Assembly: GCA_021162935.1 (NCBI GenBank)
Contig: JAGGXR010000036.1
Span: 1-35,847 of the forward strand
Length of the DNA stretch: 35,847 bases
Source of the DNA: Deltaproteobacteria bacterium
GTDB lineage: Bacteria > Myxococcota_A > Polyangia > HGW-17 > SLPX01
Reading direction: 5' to 3'
Shown here piece by piece: positions 1 through 7,971 of the stretch. The stretch's first letter is position 1; each line of letters starts with the position of its first letter. The position numbers were made by a program, and so were the translations under genes. The notes beneath the pieces were generated by a model. The model had not been told where the DNA came from, ran no database searches, and saw nothing but the letters and a program-made list of their open reading frames with translations.

Positions 1-516
1 CCAATGCTTGCCATGATCCGTGGATTTTCCCAAGACAATGTCCGTCTCCGGATCCACGACGCTGAGAAAAAAATCTCCATTGCCGCTCGTGCGAACCACC
101 GGATCCGACGTATCATCGCCCAACTGGGGGGCTATGGCCTGACCGAAGGTCTCTCCGCCGTCGTGTGAACTTGCAACGGCGACGCGCCGGAGAAGATCGA
201 TGGGGTACTCGAAAGAATCTTTCGACACCAAACCGAGATTGATGAAAGCAATCACCACATGCTCTCCCGACACGGCAATGGTCGGTTCGGTGCTGTGGTT
301 GAAAGGCCTATCCGGGTCATCCCCTGGCAACAGCCCCAACTCGATGGGAGTGGAAACCAAGGGCACCAGGGAGGCATCCATGGATCCGTCCGTCCCTGCA
401 TCCATTCCTCCGTCCGCCCCCGATGGAGTTCCATCTCCCGAAGAACATCCCCCAAGCAGGTTCCACGAGATCATGCTCCCCACACAGACAACCCGGACAA
501 GCATCCTCACAAGCAC
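1..516 (-). CDS. Lipoprotein, partial (C-terminal part beyond window), possible sialidase/BNR-type beta-propeller
   Basis: The reverse strand is open from 516 to the window edge, 172 codons, so the C-terminus is missing. I chose the GTG at 516 because GGAGGT (524-529) lies 7 bases upstream; an in-frame ATG at 504 is the alternative. The N-terminus is a lipoprotein signal with lipobox LLGGC (lipidated Cys24), then an Asp/Gly/Ala-rich linker. The mature part has phrases typical of BNR/sialidase-like propellers: EPTIAVSGEHVVIAF, a SSHDGGETFG Asp-box-like segment, DPVVRTSGNGDFFLSV and a second STDHGKHW near the edge. The repeated S-x-D-x-G-x-x-W/F pattern is what I see; a propeller fold and surface location are inferred. 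No enzyme activity can be assigned from the fragment. Confidence 0.75.
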   Translation of the reverse strand, partial: MLVRMLVRVVCVGSMISWNLLGGCSSGDGTPSGADGGMDAGTDGSMDASLVPLVSTPIELGLLPGDDPDRPFNHSTEPTIAVSGEHVVIAFINLGLVSKDSFEYPIDLLRRVAVASSHDGGETFGQAIAPQLGDDTSDPVVRTSGNGDFFLSVVDPETDIVLGKSTDHGKHW

Positions 517-725
517 TGCTCCCACCTCCGTGACGTTTGCCTACTTGAGAGTACCGAATTTTTTTCTACCCTGACCCTGTTTTTTTTCAATCTTGACGAA
601 GTTTCGAGCGCGCTTTGGCTTTCTACCTGTCGAACGGTGACAGATATCTTCAAGAATTTTCTAGGCTGGCGTATCCTTCGTGATGAACGATCGTCACCTC
701 AGTCCTGCGGTCGATTTTTAAGATC

Positions 726-745
726 TTGACGGGGATTGACGGGGA
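726..745. repeat. Perfect tandem duplication of the 10-mer TTGACGGGGA
   Basis: Two back-to-back identical copies of TTGACGGGGA (726-735 and 736-745) lie in the 290-base gap between two minus-strand genes (517-806). The rest of that gap holds T-rich runs near 560-590 and no convincing ORF or terminator. The repeat could be a binding site for a dimeric regulator or a chance duplication. Confidence 0.6.
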
Positions 746-806
746 TATGAGGTAAAAACAGGGGGGGCGAAATGCTGAGGCCGACAGGTCGTATTTCATG
801 TGACGT

Positions 807-1517
807 TCAGGGCTGGTCCGCGCCTTGGGCATCCCGAACCTCGGCCATGCAGGCAAGAAGGTCATGGGATCCGCTCAAGTTCGCCTGCCATGGGTCCGCA
901 TACCGTCCCATGACGTGGTAGCCGCTGGGAAGACTCAGACTGGTGGGATCGTGATCCTCCCAGAGTTTCGAGTTCGTGGGATCGTAGAGCACCCAGCCAG
1001 TCTCGTTTTGGGTCGATCCCTGTCCCCCCAGCCAGACTTCCAGGAACACGTGGCCGTGGCTGGACTCGCCCTGCAGGTAGGAGTCGTGCACCGTCTCGAC
1101 GAAGATGATGGGGTGCCCGAGCATCCTGAGAACCGATGCTGCCGTGATGGCGAGGTCGTGGCAGCCCGATGCACGTCCACTCGACCAGACGTTCCGGGCC
1201 GTCCTGGTCAGGACCAGATCTCGGTCTCGAACCAGCTTCAGGTGCGCATGGAGCACGCCATCCACGGCCCAGATTATGCGAGCGTCAGATAAACTCGTGC
1301 TGGACTTGTTCGTCGAGTCGCGGAGTTGGTCCGCCACGGTCCGAAGCTGGTCACCAGGTTCCGTGGCGGGCCCGAGGGCTTCGAATCGGCTCAGGTCGTG
1401 GAGATCCACTTCGGGCTCCGCCTGCATGGGGCAGCGTTCGTCGTCGTGGACTGCACAGCCCACATTCGAAGCATACATGAGTCCAACCACGGACCACACG
1501 AGGGTCATCCGTACCAT
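807..1517 (-). CDS. Exported transglutaminase-like cysteine protein
   Basis: 236 residues. The ATG at 1517 is preceded by AAGGAGG with a 5-base gap, a very strong ribosome site. Residues 1-20 are a short hydrophobic signal ending in VGC (Cys21); the -3 residue is Asn, so lipidation is uncertain. The core matches the transglutaminase-like fold: SGCHDLAITAASVLRMLG with candidate nucleophile Cys119, then HGHVFLEVWL with His156, then WVLYDPTN with Asp179, giving Cys-His-Asp in family order and spacing. This class acts as a protease, amidase or peptide crosslinker; which one applies here is unknown. It is divergent from the lipoprotein gene at 1918. Fold fairly sure, substrate unknown. Confidence 0.8.
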   Translation of the reverse strand: MVRMTLVWSVVGLMYASNVGCAVHDDERCPMQAEPEVDLHDLSRFEALGPATEPGDQLRTVADQLRDSTNKSSTSLSDARIIWAVDGVLHAHLKLVRDRDLVLTRTARNVWSSGRASGCHDLAITAASVLRMLGHPIIFVETVHDSYLQGESSHGHVFLEVWLGGQGSTQNETGWVLYDPTNSKLWEDHDPTSLSLPSGYHVMGRYADPWQANLSGSHDLLACMAEVRDAQGADQP

Positions 1518-1917
1518 GACGTCCTCCTTGAAGGGGGGTTCTCAATCAGATTTCGCTTGGGTTATCGGTCGGAGGACTTCAGGTGTTGCGTGCCTTTGTT
1601 CTTTTTCTTCGGGATGCCGTTCCGTTCACAATCGTGACGACAGTAGTGACAACAGTGGTTCACGATTTTCCTGCCACGACCGAGGTTTTCGCGAAACGGG
1701 CACCGGGCGCCAGCCGTTCGAACTGCGGCCGCAAGTTCGCTGTTCTTCGTGGTTTGTTGATTGATGATGCGCGAATCGAAGTCGAAGCTTGTGATCGACG
1801 GGGTAGGAGCCCCCTGGTGGCCCGAAGGTTGCTTGACTCTCCCCAAACGTTGCCACGAGTTTCATTCTGCAGAAGGATCGCGAGATGGCAGCGACGTGCG
1901 TGCAAGGAGATCCAGAG
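1518..1917. other. 400-base divergent intergenic region, no gene recognised
   Basis: This region separates two divergent exported-protein genes and should hold both promoters. Short ORFs cross it, but none has a ribosome site together with a recognisable protein. Its notable content is the dyad with an internal near-tandem repeat at 1630-1667, listed separately. Confidence 0.5.
1630..1667. promoter_or_regulatory. Perfect 8-bp inverted repeat enclosing a 12-bp near-tandem repeat
   Basis: AATCGTGA (1630-1637) and its exact reverse complement TCACGATT (1660-1667) are 22 bases apart. Overlapping the left arm and centre are two 12-mers, GTGACGACAGTA (1634-1645) and GTGACAACAGTG (1646-1657), differing at two positions. 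Its place between divergent genes suggests an operator, but no regulator gene is adjacent. Confidence 0.4.
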
Positions 1918-3750
1918 ATGACCAGACGACCAAGGTTTTCGTTGGCGGAACCATGCGTTGCAATGAAGGGAGCAGCATGTGTCGCCACGCTACTCGTGGG
2001 CGTGCTGTCCACGGCCTGTGGAGACACGACGAGTCGCAATGGGAGCGCGGACGCAGGGGACGTCGATGGCACTCTGGGCGATGCAACTTTCGATGCCACG
2101 GGTGGCGATGCAGGCAGCATCGAGGTTTCCGTGCAGGTGACGGCGCATGCCGTGGATCGATGCGGGGTCTGGCAGCCGGATCACCAGCCTGGACTGAGCT
2201 TTGAGACGCCAACGAACATTCATCTCGGAGTGACGTCCGTGGAATTGATGCAGGGCCACATGGATTCGAATCCCGTGTCTCTCCCTTTGCCGTCACATGT
2301 GGTGGTGGTCGATGCCTCGTCGGGCGAGAACATCTTGGACGCGTCTGGCCTCCAGATTCCGTCTGGAACCTACACCCACATTCGGATCGGTCTGGCATTC
2401 GCCAGGTACGAGGTCAAGGCCTCGGCCCACGTGAACGGGGCGGCCGTGGGCGGCATCTTGGAAATGGACATGACCCTCTCGGACCACGAGGACGGGGAAG
2501 GGCGCATGAGGTCCCAGGGTCAGTATACGGCCACGTTCTCTGCCTTTGGCCAGACGTCCTCCTTCTCGGGCACGACCCCGATGAACTGCACTCTGAGTGC
2601 CTGGGGCGGGATTGCAGCCACGAGCGGAGGCCAGTTCGTGGTGCGCGTACCGATTCCCGGCGGCCCGGTGGTCGTCGATTCGAATCATGCAGAGCAGGTT
2701 CGCATTGCCTTGGATTTTCCCATGGAGGACACCTTTGCCTGGCGGGACCTGGACGAGGATGGTTTCGCCCCCGGGGTCCTCGACCTCGTGCAGCCGCCCG
2801 CCGTGGCCGAGATGCCCGACACCATGGTCGAGTGTCATCTCCTCATGGCCGACCGATGTCTGGGCGAGGCGGTTGTGCCGATTCAGCCTACCTGGCCCAT
2901 GCCGGATTCGAGCATCGGTTTCTGTTCGGATGGCGCTCAAATCGCGGCTTGCCCAGACCCGGGCCAGTCCGGCTACGGCCAGGACGCCCAGTACGCCGTG
3001 AACCCGCCCGACTATGAGGTCGACGGCGACACTGTGCTCGATCGGGTTACGGGCCTCGAATGGCAGCGAGGCGTGGCCACCGAAGCCTATGATTGGTGGG
3101 ATGCCCGTGACTACTGCTCGAACCTCTCCCTGGGTGGGGCGGACGACTGGCGCCTGCCGAGCCGGATCGAACTGGTGAGCATTCTCGATTTCGGCGGCCT
3201 CGACCCGACCATTGACCACGATGCGTTTCCCGACACGCCAAGCGACTTTTTCTGGTCCAGTTCACCCGTGCCGTTCCTCAATTTGGCCTACGGCGTGCGG
3301 TTCGAACTTGGGTTCATCTACGACCACGACCCAACCGGGACCGGACACGTACGCTGCGTGCGCGGAAGCTACGAGCATCCGGATCCGCGTTTCGACTGGA
3401 CCGACGAGGTGGTCACGGACCATGGTAGCGGTCTGGAATGGCAGCGGGGCCACACCGACGCACGTCTCTGGGTGGACGCCCTTGCTGCATGCGAAGAACT
3501 CGACCTGGGCGGACACCAGGACTGGCGGCTTCCAACACTCAAGGAACTTCAAACTCTTGTGGATGGCCGGCGGCTTCAGCCCTCCATCGACGTGGTCGCG
3601 TTTCCGGACACGCCGTCCGAGTGGTTTTGGTCCTCAACGCCCATTCAGTTTCCCCCAAACGAAGGGTGGGCCACCAGCTTCACCGACGGCTACGCGAGCA
3701 TCCATGCCTTTTCCGAGTTCCATCTTGCCCGTTGCGTGCGCGATCCGTGA
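1918..3750 (+). CDS. Lipoprotein with two Lcl_C (DUF1566) domains
   Basis: 610 residues from the ATG at 1918, chosen for AAGGAG 8 bases upstream; an upstream in-frame ATG at 1885 lacks such a site. The signal ends in LSTAC (Cys34) and is followed by an Asp/Ala/Gly linker. Residues about 65-300 form a beta-rich segment with an LQIPSGTYTHIRIGL phrase resembling DUF4382-type lipoproteins (a tentative match). Two Lcl_C domains follow, about 366-484 and 491-609, each with D-x-x-T/S-GLEWQRG, a C-x-x-L-x-LGG-x-x-DWRLP core, FPDTPS-x-FWSS and a final RCVR. Lcl_C domains occur in surface and lectin-like proteins, so extracellular binding is plausible. No catalytic residues are recognisable. Confidence 0.85.
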   Translation: MTRRPRFSLAEPCVAMKGAACVATLLVGVLSTACGDTTSRNGSADAGDVDGTLGDATFDATGGDAGSIEVSVQVTAHAVDRCGVWQPDHQPGLSFETPTNIHLGVTSVELMQGHMDSNPVSLPLPSHVVVVDASSGENILDASGLQIPSGTYTHIRIGLAFARYEVKASAHVNGAAVGGILEMDMTLSDHEDGEGRMRSQGQYTATFSAFGQTSSFSGTTPMNCTLSAWGGIAATSGGQFVVRVPIPGGPVVVDSNHAEQVRIALDFPMEDTFAWRDLDEDGFAPGVLDLVQPPAVAEMPDTMVECHLLMADRCLGEAVVPIQPTWPMPDSSIGFCSDGAQIAACPDPGQSGYGQDAQYAVNPPDYEVDGDTVLDRVTGLEWQRGVATEAYDWWDARDYCSNLSLGGADDWRLPSRIELVSILDFGGLDPTIDHDAFPDTPSDFFWSSSPVPFLNLAYGVRFELGFIYDHDPTGTGHVRCVRGSYEHPDPRFDWTDEVVTDHGSGLEWQRGHTDARLWVDALAACEELDLGGHQDWRLPTLKELQTLVDGRRLQPSIDVVAFPDTPSEWFWSSTPIQFPPNEGWATSFTDGYASIHAFSEFHLARCVRDP

Positions 3751-3993
3751 CAGGACGCGCGTGGCGCCCTCTTGTGGTCTGTCATCGCGCCTGGCGTCGG
3801 TGATGGTGCTCTATGATCTCTTGAGTAGATGCACGAACGTGGCGATCGAAGGAAGTGGGGCTTGGAGTTTGATTCGTCCGGGACGGCAAGGCAGCGCAGA
3901 CAGGTCGAATGCCGGGTGTCTTGGAATCAACCAAGCATCCCAATTCCACGTTTGAATGGACCTGGCTCCAGATTTCTCCTATGCTGAATCGTC

Positions 3994-4902
3994 ATGATTC
4001 GGGTCGGCACATGTTCCTGGACAGAACGGTCCCTGGTGAAGGGGAACCTGTTCTATCCGCCTGGAGTCACCAACTCCGAGGCTCGCCTGCGGTACTACGC
4101 CGGGCGTTTTTCCACCGTGGAGGTCGACTCGACCTATTATGCGCTGCCTTCCAGGCGGAATGCGACCCTGTGGGCAGCGCGCACCGAACCCGGTTTTTTG
4201 TTTCACATCAAGGCGTACGGCGCGTTGACGGGCCACGCCGTGGCAGTGAAGAGTCTGCCGCGTGATCTGGCCGCGGCCCTGCCTCGTTCGGTTCCGGTGC
4301 AGGGAGGAAAACTGCGGATTCAGGACCAGGGCTTGGTGCGCGAGGTGGCGCGACGTTTCGTCGATGCCCTGAGCCCTCTCCACGAGGCGGATCGGCTTGG
4401 TTTCGTCCTCGTCCAGTTTTCTTCTTCGTTTCGCTATGACCGCGGGAACCTGGACCGGATTATTGCCCTGTCGAAGCTTCTGGTCGGCCTGTCGTTGGCC
4501 GTGGAGTTTCGCCATGGAAGCTGGTATCGGCCGGACGCAATCGGGCCGACGGCCCGGATGCTTCGTGATGTGGGAGCCGTGTGGGTGACGGCGGACGAAC
4601 CACAGTTTTCAAGTGAGGCGACGGTTCCGTTCCAAAGGATCGAGACGGTGGCGGGCGCTTATTTTCGATACCACGGCCGCAACAAGGAAAACTGGTTCCG
4701 CCGCGGAATCGAGACCACGGACCGATTTGACTACCTCTACGACGAGCAAGAATTGGCCGACACGGCCCCCGTCATCTTGGAGGCCGGATCGAGTGGCAAG
4801 GACGTGTTCGTTATGTTCAACAACCACCACGGCGCCCAGGCCGTGATCAACGCAGAGCAGATGAAGGATCTGTTGAGAAATCGCAGCGAAGAGGTACTCT
4901 AG
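3994..4902 (+). CDS. DUF72 (YecE-like) TIM-barrel protein
   Basis: 302 residues, near the usual DUF72 length. Family signatures: GTCSWTERSLVKGNLFYP at the N-terminus, VEVDSTYYALPS, FLFHIKAYGALTG, LAVEFRHGSWY, AYFRYHGRN near residue 225, and a C-terminal VFVMFNNHHGAQAV. DUF72 proteins fold as TIM barrels. Their function is not settled, though conserved acidic and aromatic residues suggest an enzyme or nucleic-acid-linked role. No strong ribosome site precedes the ATG at 3994. The 243 bases before it (3751-3993) hold no gene or clear terminator. Its stop is 159 bases before the next start, so it may or may not share a transcript. Confidence 0.88.
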   Translation: MIRVGTCSWTERSLVKGNLFYPPGVTNSEARLRYYAGRFSTVEVDSTYYALPSRRNATLWAARTEPGFLFHIKAYGALTGHAVAVKSLPRDLAAALPRSVPVQGGKLRIQDQGLVREVARRFVDALSPLHEADRLGFVLVQFSSSFRYDRGNLDRIIALSKLLVGLSLAVEFRHGSWYRPDAIGPTARMLRDVGAVWVTADEPQFSSEATVPFQRIETVAGAYFRYHGRNKENWFRRGIETTDRFDYLYDEQELADTAPVILEAGSSGKDVFVMFNNHHGAQAVINAEQMKDLLRNRSEEVL

Positions 4903-5061
4903 GTGGGCGTGATCGGACTGAACTCCCGTGGATCTGCACGATGGTCTTGCAGCAGGTATTTTGGGGGATCGGTTCGGACTGGTCATACCATGGGGGCCGT
5001 TCCAGGTTATGGAGAAGGGAACAATCGCGCTTCGGTCGTGGCAGTACGTTGGAGGATGACA

Positions 5062-7599
5062 ATGGTGATGCGATCAAACGGAACATTGAACACATCGTGG
5101 AACGGGTTACGTGGGGCGCTGCTGCTGCATGTGTTTCTGCTGGTGTCGGTTGGCCTGTTCGCCGGCTGCCCAACCAAGGGCGGCGGTGGGACGACACAGG
5201 ATGCGGCGGTCCGAGACGCGGACGTGACGCTGGCGCTCTATTCGGTGCGCCCCGCTTCTGGTCCGTTGGCCGGCGGAACTTCGGTGGAACTGAGTGGGGT
5301 TGGATTTGTTGATGGGATGACCGTTCGGTTCGGAGCGGTGGCGGCCACGGGCGTGACCGTTGCGGACAATGGCCATGCGAGCTGTACGACGCCTCCTGGG
5401 GCGGCCGCGGGCTCAGTGACCGTGGCCGTGGAACTTGGCAACGGAGCGTCGGCCCAGCTCGTGGGCGGCTTCGAATACAAAGACGAGCCCAAGGTGGACA
5501 TTTCGTGGTGCAATCTCCAGTATCCTCCATCGACCACGACCCAGGCTCAGGTGGCCAGTGAGTTGATCATGGGTCGGGTCTATGCCCAAGGCGTCACGGA
5601 CCAGCCGGGCCAGGGGCGGGGCATCACGAGCCAACTCGGATATGGGCCGGCAGGATCGGACCCCACCACCGACGCATCCTGGGTCTGGACCGACGCGGTG
5701 TACAACGTGGATGCTGACGAAGTGAACGACGAGTACATGGCGAATCTGACCGTTGCCCAAGCGGGGCAGTACGACTACGCCTATCGGGTGAACGGCGGCG
5801 GGGATTGGACGTATTGCGACCTGAACGGTTCGGACGACGGATACTCGACGGATCAGGCCGGGAAATTGACGGTCCAGGATCAGAGCGAGCCCATGGTGGG
5901 CTGGTGCATTCTCCAGTGGCCGGCAACGCTCGACGGCCAGATTGGCGCGGACACGGATCTGGTCTTCGGTCGAGTTTTTGCCGAGGGGGTGACCGAGGGA
6001 CCGGGGCAGGGCGACGGCGTCGAGGCCGAGGCCGGCTATGGACCTGCCGGTACCAATCCGCAGACGGACCAGGGCTGGATCTGGGTGCAGGCGGACTACA
6101 ACCAAGACGGGCCCACCGGCAACAACGACGAATACAAAACGCATTTTACTCCACAGGCAGAGGGTGCGTTCGATTATGGATATCGATTCCGACGCAACGG
6201 CGGCCCCTGGACCTACTGCGACCTGGATGGTTCTGACGACGGGTACAGCTCTTCGTTCGCAGGGAACATGACGGTGACGGGAGACGCCACGGGCCTCGTG
6301 GATTGGTGCAAACTCCAATGGCCCGCCTCGACCCAGACCACGGTTTCCAGCCCGACGGAGCTGATCTACGGACGCGTGTTCGCTCAAGGAATCACTGCTG
6401 GAGCAGGCCAGGGTGCTGGTGTGGCCGCTCAGGTCGGCTATGGACCTTCGAACACCGACCCTTCGACTGATGCGAATTGGCAGTGGTTCGATGCCGGGTA
6501 CAATACGAGCGTGGATGGTTTGACCCAGGGCGATCTGGCAAATGACGAATACATGGCCAGTCTGACCGTGGCTCAGGCAGGGACCTATTCGTATGCGTAT
6601 CGCTTTTCCAAGGACGGTGGAAATAGCTGGCTCTATTGCGATCAGGACGGTTCCGACAACGGTTTTGCCACGGACCAGGCGGGCGCCCTGGAGGTGACCA
6701 CGGACGCGACGCCTCAAATTGCGTCCATCGTGCAGCCGCGGGGCACGGTGCTCGGCGGCAGCGTGGTCACGATCAACGGCACCGGATTCGCGGCCCAACC
6801 GCAGGTCTTCTTCGACGGCCAGGCAGCCCAGATCCAATCTTCGACAGCCCAAAGCATCGTCTGCACCACCCCGAGTCACGCTGCAGGTTCCGTGGACGTC
6901 AAGGTGAGCAATGGTGGCGGCCGAGACAACACCCTCACGGACGGATTCGAATACATTTTGAATGCGAGCATTACGGTGGATGGGAGCCTGACGGATTGGG
7001 ACAGCCTGCTTCAGCAGGCCACGAACGACCAGACCACCGACGCGACTCCTGGAGCGCTGCACGTCCTGTACGTGGCGTTCGATGACGATCGTCTGTACGT
7101 GGGCGTCGAGGGAACCATGGGGGCCACCGAGTCCGTCGTGCTGTACCTGGACGTCGATGACGGCCAGTCCACGGGTGTTTCGGATATATCCACGCTCTCG
7201 GACAACTCTGGCTCCCTCGACGATGCCATCAGCGGCACGTTGACCGTATCCGCGACGGGATTCGGAGCCGAATTCGCTGCCGGCAGCATTGGGGGGGCAC
7301 AGGTGGATGAGGCCTTGGACGACGCTGCCGGGTGGCGCGGCCTCGCCAACCTGACGGATCTCGCCTGGCTGACCGGGACCGTGAAGGTGGGACAGGACGC
7401 CCTGGAATTTTCCGTGGCCAAGTCGGTGCTGTGGCCCACGGGGGTGCCAGCGGCGGGAGCCAGGGTGGCAATTGTCGTCAAGCTTCTCAAGGATGCCTAT
7501 GGCGTCGCCTATTCGAATCAGACTCTCCCGCAGGACTCAGGCGGGGCAACAGTTTCCTCGGTCGTCTCGTTTACGGTCTATCCCGCCGGGCAATACTGA
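5062..7599 (+). CDS. Large lipoprotein: IPT/TIG, three WC-type modules, IPT/TIG, DOMON/CBM9-like C-terminus
   Basis: 845 residues from the ATG at 5062, with GGAGG (5051-5055) 6 bases upstream; the frame is open back to 4903 but that part looks non-coding. The lipobox is LFAGC (Cys36), followed by a Gly-rich and QDAAVRDAD linker. An IPT/TIG domain (about 57-140) has the GPLAGGTSVELSGVGF turn. Three tandem modules of about 130 residues follow (about 145-275, 280-410, 412-545), each with WC-x-LQ-x-P, GRV-x-A-x-G-x-T, GYGP, NDEY, YR plus W-x-YCD, and GSDdG. A second IPT/TIG (about 548-632) has GGSVVTINGTGF. The last 200 residues, starting ITVDGSLTDW, resemble DOMON/CBM9-like sugar or redox-binding domains. 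Likely a surface adhesin or binding protein; ligand unknown. Confidence 0.85.
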   Translation: MVMRSNGTLNTSWNGLRGALLLHVFLLVSVGLFAGCPTKGGGGTTQDAAVRDADVTLALYSVRPASGPLAGGTSVELSGVGFVDGMTVRFGAVAATGVTVADNGHASCTTPPGAAAGSVTVAVELGNGASAQLVGGFEYKDEPKVDISWCNLQYPPSTTTQAQVASELIMGRVYAQGVTDQPGQGRGITSQLGYGPAGSDPTTDASWVWTDAVYNVDADEVNDEYMANLTVAQAGQYDYAYRVNGGGDWTYCDLNGSDDGYSTDQAGKLTVQDQSEPMVGWCILQWPATLDGQIGADTDLVFGRVFAEGVTEGPGQGDGVEAEAGYGPAGTNPQTDQGWIWVQADYNQDGPTGNNDEYKTHFTPQAEGAFDYGYRFRRNGGPWTYCDLDGSDDGYSSSFAGNMTVTGDATGLVDWCKLQWPASTQTTVSSPTELIYGRVFAQGITAGAGQGAGVAAQVGYGPSNTDPSTDANWQWFDAGYNTSVDGLTQGDLANDEYMASLTVAQAGTYSYAYRFSKDGGNSWLYCDQDGSDNGFATDQAGALEVTTDATPQIASIVQPRGTVLGGSVVTINGTGFAAQPQVFFDGQAAQIQSSTAQSIVCTTPSHAAGSVDVKVSNGGGRDNTLTDGFEYILNASITVDGSLTDWDSLLQQATNDQTTDATPGALHVLYVAFDDDRLYVGVEGTMGATESVVLYLDVDDGQSTGVSDISTLSDNSGSLDDAISGTLTVSATGFGAEFAAGSIGGAQVDEALDDAAGWRGLANLTDLAWLTGTVKVGQDALEFSVAKSVLWPTGVPAAGARVAIVVKLLKDAYGVAYSNQTLPQDSGGATVSSVVSFTVYPAGQY

Positions 7600-7662
7600 C
7601 ATCCGGGTCCATGTGCTGTTGGCCTCACGAGATCGGCGTCAGGTCGGTGGCGATCGGAAGGT

Positions 7663-7938
7663 TCATCCCAGCGTGCAGCCCGCAAAGCCGACCGCGTAGA
7701 GTAGGGCGGCCGATACGAAGCCAATGGCTGCAGTTCGTCTGAATTCAGCCGGCAGGTCGGCTGCCCAATGCGTCGCGCGCCAGGTCACGATGGCGAGGAT
7801 GACGAGACCGGCCCAGCCGATGGGCATGATCCCCAGGAACGGACTTGGAACGGATCCTGCGTGGCGAGACAGACGTACAGAGGTTTCGATTCCCTTTGGA
7901 TCCCGACCCGAAGGGCTCTGGGAGTGAACACGCCCCAT
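7663..7938 (-). CDS. Small membrane protein downstream of the STAND ATPase gene
   Basis: 91 residues from the ATG at 7938. An internal ATG (MPIGWAG) would give 54 residues and start right before the first membrane segment, and neither start has a strong ribosome site. Two hydrophobic helices are visible, around WAGLVILAIVTW and IGFVSAALLYAVGFAGC. It begins 33 bases after the stop of the large STAND gene on the same strand, so co-transcription is likely. I do not recognise a family. Being short and weak in start signals, it may be spurious, but the two helices and its position favour a real gene. Confidence 0.45.
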   Translation of the reverse strand: MGRVHSQSPSGRDPKGIETSVRLSRHAGSVPSPFLGIMPIGWAGLVILAIVTWRATHWAADLPAEFRRTAAIGFVSAALLYAVGFAGCTLG

Positions 7939-7971
7939 TCCGCTCAGGACGACCGACGAGCACAGTAGTCG

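Noticed and set aside
1583-1921. 112-codon plus-strand frame in the 1518-1917 divergent region
   Set aside because: It crosses the dyad, lacks a ribosome site and overlaps the real start of the next gene.
5413-7062. Long minus-strand frame (549 codons) opposite the large lipoprotein gene
   Set aside because: It is the antisense of strongly domain-structured plus-strand coding sequence; its repeats mirror the sense repeats.
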